A stretch of 64,000 nucleotides of DNA from Pythium myriotylum (Eukaryota; Oomycota; Peronosporomycetes; Pythiales; Pythiaceae), in NCBI GenBank assembly GCA_023091665.1, contig JALJCQ010000028.1:1-64000 (forward strand), read 5' to 3'. How positions within the stretch are numbered: the stretch's first letter is position 1; every line of letters begins with the position of its first letter. Shown one piece after another: positions 1-11,461 of this stretch. The position numbers and the translations under genes are program-made. The notes under the pieces are model-generated. The model did no database searches and was not told where the DNA came from. It saw nothing but the letters and a program-made list of their open reading frames with translations.

Positions 1-660
1 AAAGAAAGCGGCGCCAAGGACGCCATGTTCATCCTCGGCAAGGGCGCCACGCTCAAGAACGTCATCATCGGCAAGAACCAGATGGAAGGCGTCCACTGCG
101 ACGACCACGAGTGCACCATCGAGAACGTCTGGTGGGACGACGTGTGCGAGGACGCGCTGTCGGTCAAGGGTGGCTCGGCCTCGTCCGTCACCAAGGTCAT
201 CGGCGGCGGCGCGCGCAACGCCGACGACAAGGTCATCCAGCACAACGGTCTCGGCACCGTCTCCATCGACGGCTTCTACGCGCAGGACTTCGGCAAGCTC
301 TACCGATCGTGCGGCACGTGCGGCGCCAAGCAGCGCAACGTCGTGCTCTCCAACGTGTACGCCGTGAACCCCAAGTCCAGTGTCGTCACGGTCAACCGCA
401 ACAACAAGGACACGGCCACCTTCAAGAACGTGTACGTCAAGTCGAGTCAGGGCGACAAGGTCAAGGTGTGCGCGTGGTCGGATGCCACGAGTGGTGGCGA
501 GCCGAAGGAGGTTGGCGCGGGGCCGTCGGGTACGCTGTGTCAGTACTCGGCGAGCGATGTGCGTTTCACGGCTCCTGGCGGTGCGTCTCGCAGCCTGGAC
601 GATCCGGAGGAGGTCGTCGCGCGTGGCTTTCTTGCGGCGAACGAACTGTGTAAGCGGTAG
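1..660 (+). CDS. Pectate lyase (PL3), long form, 5' truncated by window edge, frameshifted tail
   Basis: The frame is open from base 1 and matches the complete copy at 4658 from its residue 70. A single G is missing after about position 643 compared with that copy, so the last residues read ELCKR rather than GTV; the rest is intact. The deletion lies in the indel-rich left part of the window, so it may be a sequence error. Function and motifs are as described for the complete long copy at 4658. Confidence 0.85.
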   Translation, partial: KESGAKDAMFILGKGATLKNVIIGKNQMEGVHCDDHECTIENVWWDDVCEDALSVKGGSASSVTKVIGGGARNADDKVIQHNGLGTVSIDGFYAQDFGKLYRSCGTCGAKQRNVVLSNVYAVNPKSSVVTVNRNNKDTATFKNVYVKSSQGDKVKVCAWSDATSGGEPKEVGAGPSGTLCQYSASDVRFTAPGGASRSLDDPEEVVARGFLAANELCKR

Positions 661-1778
661 GCGGGGCAGCAGGAGTCGAAGCTAGCTTGCTGGAGATGCT
701 GTAGAGTATGCGTACTGTGCGTGTAGTGCAGTGTATCGTCGACGTGGTCGCATTATTGCTTCTTTCTTTGGGGGGGGGGGGGGGGGGGTAGAACGCTGTT
801 CAATAGAATACAATTGTTACTTTGGTTCGAAACACGCGCATGGTTGAGCTCATCCTAGCGTCTTACCACGAGTGATCCGGTTTGGTGTCCAGCAATGATG
901 CAAGCAATGCAAGTGTAGAAGATTCTTGGTCCACCAGTGTTGTGCAATTTGAGGGCAGCCAATCTCAGGTGCGTGTGGTCCCAACGTGTATAAAGGATCC
1001 GAGGTCTGCGACCCGACCAACACGCTGCTTAGGTCGTGTCGCGTGTCTCTATGGTCGAGTCCATCAACTTTGCGAGGTGCTCATCTTCGTCGCGTTGTTC
1101 GAATCATACGAACACGAAGTCTCTACACTGATATCCACCAGTCCCAGCCAGCGTTACGCTAATACTACGGACTCGGTACAATCTGGTGGCGGCTGCAGTG
1201 TCGTACTCATCCCTAAAAAACAAAAACAAAACTCCAGGTTCCTGACCGTGCTTCTCTGTGGATATGATTGCTTCCATCTTGCTCAACTCACTGCAACCTC
1301 CACGAATCACCATACGCTCTGCTCTACTCTCTGACATCAAGATGCTCCCGATGAGACGAAGCGGACGCCAAACGCATCCCAATCATCCATGGCAAGCTTG
1401 AATCCAATTGATCCGTTCGCTAGTGCATCGTTCACCAAACACAACGAGACAGAACCCACTAGATCACACAGCATCCAGGAAGAAACGCGACCACCAACCT
1501 ATAGCTTTTCGCTTGAGAAGGCGATAATAGGGTAGTCACCTCCAAATATACCTTTCAACGACCGAGAACTGCGTCGCTTGAAGATGATAAGATGCAGCAA
1601 TTAGTTCGACCGTCATCAACATTTCAAACCCAGTTACACTTGTATTATAGTAGGCGCTGTTCTACCCAAAACGAAAATGCGAATACTCTCACGCTACACT
1701 CCACACCATGCACACTCTTACAGCATACCTTGCTGCGACTGCCACCGCTGCTGCTGATGCAACTGCTGCTACTGCTAC
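661..1778. repeat. Convergent spacer, copy 1 (long-form 3' end on the left)
   Basis: This is the 3' flank shared by two convergent pectate lyase genes. It starts with the long-form 3' flank, including a run of 19 G at 770-788, and ends with the short-form flank rich in CAG/CTG-like triplets. I see no gene in it; short open frames here are not conserved between copies. It differs from the copy at 5516 mainly by one-base indels. Confidence 0.85.
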
Positions 1779-2585
1779 TTACGCGGTCCGTTCGTCGCAA
1801 CACCAGGAGCCGTGAAACGCACATCGCTCGCCGAGTACTGACACAGCGTACCCGACGGCCCCGCGCCAACCTCCTTCGGCTCGCCACCACTCGTGGCATC
1901 CGACCACGCGCACACCTTGACCTTGTCGCCCTGACTCGACTTGACGTACACGTTCTTGAAGGTGGCCGTGTCCTTGTTGTTGCGGTTGACCGTGACGACA
2001 CTGGACTTGGGGTTCACGGCGTACACGTTGGAGAGCACGACGTTGCGCTGCTTGGCGCCGCACGTGCCGCACGATCGGTAGAGCTTGCCGAAGTCCTGCG
2101 CGTAGAAGCCGTCGATGGAGACGGTGCCGAGACCGTTGTGCTGGATGACCTTGTCGTCGGCGTTGCGCGCGCCGCCGCCGATGACCTTGGTGACGGACGA
2201 GGCCGAGCCGCCCTTGACCGACAGCGCGTCCTCGCACACGTCGTCCCACCAGACGTTCTCGATGGTGCACTCGTGGTCGTCGCAGTGGACGCCTTCCATC
2301 TGGTTCTTGCCGATGATGACGTTCTTGAGCGTGGCGCCCTTGCCGAGGATGAACATGGCGTCCTTGGCGCCGCTTTCTTTCTGGCCCTGGCACGTGATGT
2401 CGGATCGCTCGTAGGTCTTCATCTTGCCGTCGAAGACGGCTCCGGGCGGCGACGGTGATGGCTCCTTTGTTGGAGACGGTGCCGGCGCTCTTGGGCCACG
2501 CTCCGGTGGGCACGGAGGCGGCTTGCGTTTGGGTGGTGGCGGCGAGCACGGCGACGGAGACGACGGTGGCGAGGATGCGGGCCAT
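1779..2585 (-). pseudogene. Pectate lyase (PL3), short form, two frameshifts
   Basis: Aligned with the intact short copy at 6645, this gene has an extra G near 2448, soon after the signal peptide region, and a missing base near 1786 just before the stop. Start and stop codons of the ancestral frame are both present. As written, translation from the start leaves the pectate lyase frame after about 45 residues. The copy lies in the part of the array with many one-base indels, so assembly error is as likely as true inactivation. Confidence 0.7.
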
Positions 2586-4657
2586 GGTGTTTGGTGGTTT
2601 GTGCTTTTTGTGCTTGTTGGTGGTGTTGTCTTAGGCGTGGTGGTGTTGGTGGTAGAAGTGTTGGTTGCTGGGGAGGAAGCGGATTCGGAATGAGAGACTG
2701 CGAGACTCCGTGAACGTTGGAACCACGTTTGGTAGGATGGTCTCGGGGTCGCATGTCCAGATTGTTGTGATGCGTCTGTTTTCGCGGACCTGAGGTGCTA
2801 GCCATCTTGGAGTCGACCCAAGGAAGTCATCGACACCATCCGGTCTAGTATAGTTGCGGGTGACGGACATGAATAGCGAGCTGACGACACCGCCTTGTGA
2901 ATGTGAAGTACTGTTTCGCGGCCGAATTTTTTCGTGTGGGTGAAGATGACTTCAACAGAGTAATCCAGAGCTTACTACGTTACCGACAGTGTACTTACTA
3001 CCTCTCGACAACAAAATGTGGTGTATGTGTTTTCTAGACAACGAAGGGTACCGTATCTGTTGGGACAGGGTACTTACCGTATAAGTTGCACTGGTTGTGC
3101 TGCAAATCAGCCAGCCCTCCACACAACAGCATCTATACCTGTACAACTACATCTACACAACACAACAACACAACGACGGCAACTCGAGGCAGCACCGGCA
3201 GCGCGAGGCAGGCACCGGCAGCGGTCCCTCGCAAACAGAGACAAATCCTCGGACCGACTTTACCGTGCGCGAGTTGCCGAGATCCAGCTGCGTGGTGGTG
3301 GGATGTCCGATTCCTTGAGTTCCTTGAGGAGGTGCGGCCGTCGCCACCTGCCGTGGCTCTTCCTCGACGCAATCGTGCTGGATGTGCGACGAGGCGGTCA
3401 CCATGGCGTGCTTGCTGGAAAACAGATTCAGCGACGTGGGTCGGCGCAGCCACCACACACTGGACCACGTGATTCATTGCTCGAGTGGCGCGGATCATCT
3501 CTTGGACGTGTTGCTTGGTTTTTTTGGGAGCCGTGTGTTTCTCCATCGGGTCTTGGCTTGTGTGGGCCCGACGGAGGTCTCGTCCTCATCACCCCGCAGT
3601 GTCCTGTCTTTTCTATCTCCCCTCTTTGATATCTTTGCAGAAGAGGACATCTAGGTGCAAAGAGAAACCCACGGAGGGCCATATGGCATCACCACCACTG
3701 ACTACGGTAGTGTAGGCGTCGATGTCGTGCGGTATGGTATGGTGTGTATGTAGTGTTTTATATATTTCTTGTCTTTTGTTTTTCGCTCGGTCCCCCAATC
3801 GGAGGGAGGTCTCTATCCTCGGGTACAAATTTCTGCCAATGATTGCGGTACTTCAAACATCACAACCCATGCGTGCCTACTTCGTCGCGCAATGATCCGT
3901 GGAGACCAACTCACTCGAAGGACAGTTCATCTTACCGGGGGAGGGCCTCCATCGGACAAGACTGGCTAGGAGAACTGATCTCGAAAGAAGTGCAACGACA
4001 GAGAACCAACAAAGCACCTCGTCTCGTACTCCCGTGCATGTTGTCACCCAGTAGGCATCCTGAATGGACGCTCTCTCCTTTTTCGCGATTACAGCACTGA
4101 ACTAACCACGAAAGGGACTCAACTCTGAACTCGCCCACCCAACGAAAGGTCCATCACGCCTCTTCGGTTGGTCTATGAAGACAGGAACATGGATGACGAG
4201 GCTCACGGCTCGTCACGACTAAGCAACCAGCAACACGCTGGCACGGACACGGTTGCGCGAAAGCAGCTGGTCTCAGCAACGCGTACTTGTTTCTACAGGT
4301 TGACAACCGCTGTAAGGAGCATCCCACATCCCCACGCCATACGACAATTCGCTTTCGCGGGCTTCTCAGATTCATCCAAATCAGGACATCAACAAATGTA
4401 GTACGTTGATCGGGCACACGATCTCAACGAAGCCAACTTCGTTGAGCATTCGTCGCATACATACTTTCTACTACCGACGACGGATCGTACGTCGTGACGA
4501 ACTGATCCTCGGGGAACCGGAAGGATCCCCTGCGTCTCGCAGTCTCTCATTCCGGAATCCGCTTCCTCCCTAGCAACCAACACTTCTACCACCAACACCC
4601 ACCACGCCTAAGACAACACCACCAACAAGCACAAAAAGCACAAAACCACCAAACACC
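2586..4657. promoter_or_regulatory. Divergent promoter spacer, copy 1
   Basis: About 2.07 kb separates two head-to-head pectate lyase starts. The outer 130 bp or so on each side are inverted copies of the same promoter and leader; the central 1.8 kb is unique within the unit. It contains a short minisatellite (two copies of about 18 bp, core GGCACCGGCAG) near 3190-3230. Compared with the copies at 7452 and 12320, this one carries about fifteen one-base indels. No convincing gene is visible. Confidence 0.75.
4547..4566 (+). promoter_or_regulatory. Oomycete initiator-like core promoter of pectate lyase gene
   Basis: The string TCATTCCGGAATCCGCTTCC lies about 110 bp before the start codon. TCATTCC matches the oomycete initiator; the following flanking part is a weaker match. 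The same element occurs in every copy of the array. Confidence 0.55.
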
Positions 4658-5515
4658 ATGGCCCGCATCCTCGCCACCGTCGTCTCCGTCGCCGTGCTCG
4701 CCGCCACCACCCAAACGCAAGCCGCCTCCGTGCCCACCGGAGCGTGGCCCAAGAGCGTCGGCACCGTCTCCAACAAAGGAGCCATCACCGTCGCGCCCGG
4801 AGCCGTCTTCGACGGCAAGATGAAGACCTACGAGCGATCCGACATCACGTGCCAGGGCCAGAAAGAAAGCGGCGCCAAGGACGCCATGTTCATCCTCGGC
4901 AAGGGCGCCACGCTCAAGAACGTCATCATCGGCAAGAACCAGATGGAAGGCGTCCACTGCGACGACCACGAGTGCACCATCGAGAACGTCTGGTGGGACG
5001 ACGTGTGCGAGGACGCGCTGTCGGTCAAGGGCGGCTCGGCCTCGTCCGTCACCAAGGTCATCGGCGGCGGCGCGCGCAACGCCGACGACAAGGTCATCCA
5101 GCACAACGGTCTCGGCACCGTCTCCATCGACGGCTTCTACGCGCAGGACTTCGGCAAGCTCTACCGATCGTGCGGCACGTGCGGCGCCAAGCAGCGCAAC
5201 GTCGTGCTCTCCAACGTGTACGCCGTGAACCCCAAGTCCAGTGTCGTCACGGTCAACCGCAACAACAAGGACACGGCCACCTTCAAGAACGTGTACGTCA
5301 AGTCGAGTCAGGGCGACAAGGTCAAGGTGTGCGCGTGGTCGGATGCCACGAGTGGTGGCGAGCCGAAGGAGGTTGGCGCGGGGCCGTCGGGTACGCTGTG
5401 TCAGTACTCGGCGAGCGATGTGCGTTTCACGGCTCCTGGCGGTGCGTCTCGCAGCCTGGACGATCCGGAGGAGGTCGTCGCGCGTGGCTTTCTTGCGGCG
5501 AACGGAACTGTGTAA
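4658..5515 (+). CDS. Secreted pectate lyase, PL3 family, long form (285 aa)
   Basis: This enzyme is predicted to cleave de-esterified pectin (polygalacturonate) by calcium-dependent beta-elimination outside the cell, in the plant cell wall. Residues 1-23 are a signal peptide, with likely cleavage before SVPTGAW. The rest is a single right-handed beta-helix domain of normal PL3 length. ENVWWDDVCEDA (109-120) contains the acidic pair expected to bind calcium, and Lys145 (DDKVIQH) and Arg170 (LYRSCGTC) fit the expected catalytic positions. Eight cysteines suggest disulfides. The methionine at 4658 is chosen because the signal peptide starts there. The C-terminal 25 residues after TAPG (GASRSLDDPEEVVARGFLAA, then NGTV) define the long form. 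Family assignment is strong; exact catalytic roles are inferred from bacterial PL3 enzymes. Confidence 0.95.
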   Translation: MARILATVVSVAVLAATTQTQAASVPTGAWPKSVGTVSNKGAITVAPGAVFDGKMKTYERSDITCQGQKESGAKDAMFILGKGATLKNVIIGKNQMEGVHCDDHECTIENVWWDDVCEDALSVKGGSASSVTKVIGGGARNADDKVIQHNGLGTVSIDGFYAQDFGKLYRSCGTCGAKQRNVVLSNVYAVNPKSSVVTVNRNNKDTATFKNVYVKSSQGDKVKVCAWSDATSGGEPKEVGAGPSGTLCQYSASDVRFTAPGGASRSLDDPEEVVARGFLAANGTV

Positions 5516-6644
5516 GCGGTAGGCGGGGGCAGCAGGAGTCGAAGCTAGCTTGCTGGAGATGCTGTAGAGTATGCGTACTGTGCGTGTAGTGCAGTGTATC
5601 GTCGACGTGGTCGCATTATTGCTTCTTTCTTTGGGGGGGGGGGGGGGGGGGTAGAACGCTGTTCAATAGAATACAATTGTTACTTTGGTTCGAAACACGC
5701 GCATGGTTGAGCTCATCCTAGCGTCTTACCACGAGTGATCCGGTTTGGTGTCCAGCAATGATGCAAGCAATGCAAGTGTAGAAGATTCTTGGTCCACCAG
5801 TGTTGTGCAATTTGAGGGCAGCCAATCTCAGGTGCGTGTGGTCCCAACGTGTATAAAGGATCCGAGGTCTGCGACCCGACCAACACGCCTGCTTAGGTCG
5901 TGTCGCGTGTCTCTATGGTCGAGTCCCATCAACTTTGCGAGGTGCTCATCTTCGTCGCGTTGTTCGAATCATACGAACACGAAGTCTCTACACTGATATC
6001 CACCAGTCCCAGCCAGCGTTACGCTAATACTACCGGACTCGGTACAATCTGGTGGCGGCTGCAGTGTCGTACTCATCCCTAAAAAAACAAAAACAAAACT
6101 CCAGGTTCCTGACCGTGCTTCTCTGTGGATATGATTGCTTCCATCTTGCTCAACTCACTGCAACCTCCACGAATCACCATACGCTCTGCTCTACTCTCTG
6201 ACATCAAGATGCTCCCGATGAGACGAAGCGGACGCCAAACGCATCCCAATCATCCATGGCAAGCTTGAATCCAATTGATCCGTTCGCTAGTGCATCGTTC
6301 ACCAAACACAACGAGACAGAACCCACTAGATCACACAGCATCCAGGAAGAAACGCGACCACCAACCTATAGCTTTTCGCTTGAGAAGGCGATAATAGGGT
6401 AGTCACCTCCAAATATACCTTTCAACGACCGAGAACTGCGTCGCTTGAAGATGATAAGATGCAGCAATTAGTTCGACCGTCATCAACATTTCAAACCCAG
6501 TTACACTTGTATTATAGTAGGCGCTGTTCTACCCAAAACGAAAATGCGAATACTCTCACGCTACACTCCACACCATGCACACTCTACAGCATACCTTGCT
6601 GCGACTGCCACCGCTGCTGCTGATGCAACTGCTGCTACTGCTAC
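5516..6644. repeat. Convergent spacer, copy 2 (long-form end on the left)
   Basis: It has the same orientation as the spacer at 661. It begins with the long-form flank and a run of 19 G (5633-5651), and ends with the triplet-rich short-form flank. No gene is seen. The spacer sits between two inverted gene copies, so recombination between them can flip it. Confidence 0.9.
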
Positions 6645-7451
6645 TTACGCGGTCCCGTTCGTCGCAACACCAGGAGCCGTGAAACGCACATCGCTCGCCG
6701 AGTACTGACACAGCGTACCCGACGGCCCCGCGCCAACCTCCTTCGGCTCGCCACCACTCGTGGCATCCGACCACGCGCACACCTTGACCTTGTCGCCCTG
6801 ACTCGACTTGACGTACACGTTCTTGAAGGTGGCCGTGTCCTTGTTGTTGCGGTTGACCGTGACGACACTGGACTTGGGGTTCACGGCGTACACGTTGGAG
6901 AGCACGACGTTGCGCTGCTTGGCGCCGCACGTGCCGCACGATCGGTAGAGCTTGCCGAAGTCCTGCGCGTAGAAGCCGTCGATGGAGACGGTGCCGAGAC
7001 CGTTGTGCTGGATGACCTTGTCGTCGGCGTTGCGCGCGCCGCCGCCGATGACCTTGGTGACGGACGAGGCCGAGCCGCCCTTGACCGACAGCGCGTCCTC
7101 GCACACGTCGTCCCACCAGACGTTCTCGATGGTGCACTCGTGGTCGTCGCAGTGGACGCCTTCCATCTGGTTCTTGCCGATGATGACGTTCTTGAGCGTG
7201 GCGCCCTTGCCGAGGATGAACATGGCGTCCTTGGCGCCGCTTTCTTTCTGGCCCTGGCACGTGATGTCGGATCGCTCGTAGGTCTTCATCTTGCCGTCGA
7301 AGACGGCTCCGGGCGCGACGGTGATGGCTCCTTTGTTGGAGACGGTGCCGGCGCTCTTGGGCCACGCTCCGGTGGGCACGGAGGCGGCTTGCGTTTGGGT
7401 GGTGGCGGCGAGCACGGCGACGGAGACGACGGTGGCGAGGATGCGGGCCAT
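6645..7451 (-). CDS. Secreted pectate lyase, PL3 family, short form (268 aa)
   Basis: It is identical in domain layout to the gene at 4658, but after TAPG the protein ends VATNGTA instead of the 25-residue long tail. The frame is open upstream to 7673 with no stop, but the extra residues (MASTSGPRKQ onward) are leader sequence: they precede the signal peptide that starts at 7451 and lie partly upstream of the initiator element. The gene is convergent with the gene at 4658 and divergent from the one at 9527. Confidence 0.94.
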   Translation of the reverse strand: MARILATVVSVAVLAATTQTQAASVPTGAWPKSAGTVSNKGAITVAPGAVFDGKMKTYERSDITCQGQKESGAKDAMFILGKGATLKNVIIGKNQMEGVHCDDHECTIENVWWDDVCEDALSVKGGSASSVTKVIGGGARNADDKVIQHNGLGTVSIDGFYAQDFGKLYRSCGTCGAKQRNVVLSNVYAVNPKSSVVTVNRNNKDTATFKNVYVKSSQGDKVKVCAWSDATSGGEPKEVGAGPSGTLCQYSASDVRFTAPGVATNGTA

Positions 7452-7541
7452 GGTGTTTGGTGGTTTTGTGCTTTTTGTGCTTGTTGGTGGTGTTGTCTTA
7501 GGCGTGGTGGTGTTGGTGGTAGAAGTGTTGGTTGCTGGGGA

Positions 7542-7561
7542 GGAAGCGGATTCCGGAATGA
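7542..7561 (-). promoter_or_regulatory. Oomycete initiator-like core promoter
   Basis: The minus strand carries the same initiator string as the plus-strand copies, about 110 bp upstream of the start at 7451. Its presence on both sides of the spacer shows that the promoter belongs to the inverted arms. Confidence 0.55.
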
Positions 7562-9416
7562 GAGACTGCGAGACTCCGTGAACGTTGGAACCACGTTTGG
7601 TAGGATGGTCTCGGGGTCGCATGTCCAGATTGTTGTGATGCGTCTGTTTTCGCGGACCTGAGGTGCTAGCCATCTTGGAGTCGACCCAAGGAAGTCATCG
7701 ACACCATCCGGTCTAGTATAGTTGCGGGTGACGGACATGAATAGCGAGCTGACGACACCGCCTTGTGAATGTGAAGTACTGTTTCGCGGCCGAATTTTTT
7801 CGTGTGGGTGAAGATGACTTCAACAGAGTAATCCAGAGCTTACTACGTTACCGACAGTGTACTTACTACCTCTCGACAACAAAATGTGGTGTATGTGTTT
7901 TCTAGACAACGAAGGGTACCGTATCTGTTGGGACAGGGTACTTACCGTATAAGTTGCACTGGTTGTGCTGCAAATCAGCCAGCCCTCCACACAACAGCAT
8001 CTATACCTGTACAACTACATCTACACAACACAACAACACAACGACGGCAACTCGAGGCAGGCACCGGCAGCGCGAGGCAGGCACCGGCAGCGGTCCCTCG
8101 CAAACAGAGACAAATCCTCGACCGACTTTACCGTGCGCGAGTTGCCGAGATCCAGCTGCGTGGTGGTGGGATGGTCCGATTCCTTGAGTTCCTTGAGGAG
8201 GTGCGGCCGTCGCCACCTGCCGTGGCTCTTCCTCGACGCAATCGTGCTGATGTGCGACGAGGCGGTCACCATGGCGTGCTTGCTGGAAAACAGATTCAGC
8301 GACCGTGGGTCGGCGCAGCCACCACACACTGGACCACGTGATTCATTGCTCGAGTGGCGCGGATCATCTCTTGGACGTGTTGCTTGGTTTTTTTGGGAGC
8401 CGTGTGTTTCTCCATCGGGTCTTGGCTTGTGTGGGCCCGACGGAGGTCTCGTCCTCATCACCCGCAGTGTCCTGTCTTTTCTATCTCCCCTCTTTGATAT
8501 CTTTGCAGAAGAGGACATCTAGGTGCAAAGAGAAACCCACGGAGGGCCATATGGCATCACCACCACTGACTACGGTACTGTAGGCGTCGATGTCGGTGCG
8601 GTATGGTATGGTGTGTATGTAGTGTTTTATATATTTCTTGTCTTTTGTTTTTCGCTCGGTCCCCAATCGGAGGGAGGTCTCTATCCTCGGGGTACAAATT
8701 CTGCCAATGATTGCGGTACTTCAAACATCACAACCCATGCGTGCCTACTTCGTCGCGCAATGATCCGTGGAGACCAACTCACTCGAAGGACAGTTCATCT
8801 TACACGGGGGAGGGCCTCCATCGGACAAGACTGGCTAGGAGAACTGATCTCGAAGAAGTGCAACGACAGAGAACCAACAAAGCACCTCGTCTCGTACTCC
8901 CGTGCATGTTGTCACCCAGTAGGCATCCTGAATGGACGCTCTCTCCTTTTTCGCGATTACAGCACTGAACTAACCACGAAAGGGACTCAACTCTGAACTC
9001 GCCCACCCCACGAAAGGTCCATCACGCCTCTTCGGTTGGTCTATGAAGACAGGAACATGGATGAACGAGGCTCACGGCTCGTCACGACTAAGCAACCAGC
9101 AACACGCTGGCCACGGACACGGTTGCGCGAAAGCAGCTGGTCTCAGCAACGCGTACTTGTTTCTACAGGTTGACAACCGCTGTAAGGAGCATCCCACATC
9201 CCCACGCCATACGACAATTCGCTTTCGCGGGCTTCTCAGATTCATCCAAATCAGGACATCAACAAATGTAGTACGTTGATCGGGCACACGATCTCAACGA
9301 AGCCAACTTCGTTGAGCATTCGTCGCATACATACTTTCTACTACCGACGACGGATCGTACGTCGTGACGAACTGATCCTCGGGGAACCGGAAGGATCCCC
9401 TGCGTCTCGCAGTCTC

Positions 9417-9436
9417 TCATTCCGGAATCCGCTTCC
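9417..9436 (+). promoter_or_regulatory. Oomycete initiator-like core promoter
   Basis: Same element and spacing as at 4547, upstream of the gene starting at 9527. Confidence 0.55.
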
Positions 9437-9526
9437 TCCCTAGCAACCAACACTTCTACCACCAACACCACCACGCCTAAGACAACACCACCAACAAGCA
9501 CAAAAAGCACAAAACCACCAAACACC

Positions 9527-10333
9527 ATGGCCCGCATCCTCGCCACCGCCGTCTCCGTCGCCGTGCTCGCCGCCACCACCCAAACGCAAGCCGCCTCCGT
9601 GCCCACCGGAGCGTGGCCCAAGAGCGCCGGCACCGTCTCCAACAAAGGAGCCATCACCGTCGCGCCCGGAGCCGTCTTCGACGGCAAGATGAAGACCTAC
9701 GAGCGATCCGACATCACGTGCCAGGGCCAGAAAGAAAGCGGCGCCAAGGATGCCATGTTCATCCTCGGCAAGGGCGCCACGCTCAAGAACGTCATCATCG
9801 GCAAGAACCAGATGGAAGGCGTCCACTGCGACGACCACGAGTGCACCATCGAGAACGTCTGGTGGGACGACGTGTGCGAGGACGCGCTGTCGGTCAAGGG
9901 CGGCTCGGCCTCGTCCGTCACCAAGGTCATCGGCGGCGGCGCGCGCAACGCCGACGACAAGGTCATCCAGCACAACGGTCTCGGCACCGTCTCCATCGAC
10001 GGCTTCTACGCGCAGGACTTCGGCAAGCTCTACCGATCGTGCGGCACGTGCGGCGCCAAGCAGCGCAACGTCGTGCTCTCCAACGTGTACGCCGTGAACC
10101 CCAAGTCCAGTGTCGTCACGGTCAACCGCAACAACAAGGACACGGCCACCTTCAAGAACGTGTACGTCAAGTCGAGTCAGGGCGACAAGGTCAAGGTGTG
10201 CGCGTGGTCGGATGCCACGAGTGGTGGCGAGCCGAAGGAGGTTGGCGCGGGGCCGTCGGGTACGCTGTGTCAGTACTCGGCGAGCGATGTGCGTTTCACG
10301 GCTCCTGGTGTTGCGACGAACGGGACCGCGTAA
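9527..10333 (+). CDS. Secreted pectate lyase, PL3 family, short form (268 aa)
   Basis: This plus-strand copy sits where the unit to its left has a long-form gene, yet it carries the short VATNGTA end and the short-form 3' flank. Its signal peptide has one difference from the other copies (ATAVSV instead of ATVVSV). All cysteines and the predicted catalytic and calcium-binding residues are kept. The swapped end is the left boundary of the inverted convergent spacer. Confidence 0.95.
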   Translation: MARILATAVSVAVLAATTQTQAASVPTGAWPKSAGTVSNKGAITVAPGAVFDGKMKTYERSDITCQGQKESGAKDAMFILGKGATLKNVIIGKNQMEGVHCDDHECTIENVWWDDVCEDALSVKGGSASSVTKVIGGGARNADDKVIQHNGLGTVSIDGFYAQDFGKLYRSCGTCGAKQRNVVLSNVYAVNPKSSVVTVNRNNKDTATFKNVYVKSSQGDKVKVCAWSDATSGGEPKEVGAGPSGTLCQYSASDVRFTAPGVATNGTA

Positions 10334-11461
10334 GTAGCAGTAGCAGCAGTTGCATCAGCAGCAGCGGTGGCAGTCGCAGCAAGGTATGCTGTAGAGTGTG
10401 CATGGTGTGGAGTGTAGCGTGAGAGTATTCGCATTTTCGTTTTGGGTAGAACAGCGCCTACTATAATACAAGTGTAACTGGGTTTGAAATGTTGATGACG
10501 GTCGAACTAATTGCTGCATCTTATCATCTTCAAGCGACGCAGTTCTCGGTCGTTGAAAGGTATATTTGGAGGTGACTACCCTATTATCGCCTTCTCAAGC
10601 GAAAAGCTATAGGTTGGTGGTCGCGTTTCTTCCTGGATGCTGTGTGATCTAGTGGGTTCTGTCTCGTTGTGTTTGGTGAACGATGCACTAGCGAACGGAT
10701 CAATTGGATTCAAGCTTGCCATGGATGATTGGGATGCGTTTGGCGTCCGCTTCGTCTCATCGGGAGCATCTTGATGTCAGAGAGTAGAGCAGAGCGTATG
10801 GTGATTCGTGGAGGTTGCAGTGAGTTGAGCAAGATGGAAGCAATCATATCCACAGAGAAGCACGGTCAGGAACCTGGAGTTTTGTTTTTGTTTTTTTAGG
10901 GATGAGTACGACACTGCAGCCGCCACCAGATTGTACCGAGTCCGGTAGTATTAGCGTAACGCTGGCTGGGACTGGTGGATATCAGTGTAGAGACTTCGTG
11001 TTCGTATGATTCGAACAACGCGACGAAGATGAGCACCTCGCAAAGTTGATGGGACTCGACCATAGAGACACGCGACACGACCTAAGCAGGCGTGTTGGTC
11101 GGGTCGCAGACCTCGGATCCTTTATACACGTTGGGACCACACGCACCTGAGATTGGCTGCCCTCAAATTGCACAACACTGGTGGACCAAGAATCTTCTAC
11201 ACTTGCATTGCTTGCATCATTGCTGGACACCAAACCGGATCACTCGTGGTAAGACGCTAGGATGAGCTCAACCATGCGCGTGTTTCGAACCAAAGTAACA
11301 ATTGTATTCTATTGAACAGCGTTCTACCCCCCCCCCCCCCCCCCAAAGAAAGAAGCAATAATGCGACCACGTCGACGATACACTGCACTACACGCACAGT
11401 ACGCATACTCTACAGCATCTCCAGCAAGCTAGCTTCGACTCCTGCTGCCCCCGCCTACCGC
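10334..11461. repeat. Convergent spacer, copy 3, inverted relative to copies 1 and 2
   Basis: Read on the plus strand, this spacer starts with the triplet-rich short-form flank and ends with a run of 18 C at 11327-11344 and the long-form flank. It is the reverse complement of the spacer at 5516. The neighbouring gene bodies and the outer divergent spacers keep the normal orientation, so only this internal block is flipped. Confidence 0.93.

Larger units (their letters stand above)
7452..9526. promoter_or_regulatory. Divergent promoter spacer, copy 2
   Basis: This is nearly base-identical to the copy at 12320 and serves two head-to-head pectate lyase genes. It contains the duplicated 18-bp minisatellite near 8050-8095. 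On the minus strand a 39-codon frame (8296-8415) followed by a second open stretch in another frame is conserved in all copies, but this is not enough to call a gene. Confidence 0.75.

Noticed and set aside
770..788. Run of 19 G (18 C in inverted copies) as a possible regulatory quadruplex
   Set aside because: Length varies between copies (6 in the last one) and it lies in 3' flank; slippage is the simplest explanation.
7452..7673. N-terminal extension (MASTSGPRKQ onward) of minus-strand pectate lyases
   Set aside because: It lies upstream of the signal peptide and partly upstream of the initiator element, and plus-strand copies with the same leader contain an in-frame stop.
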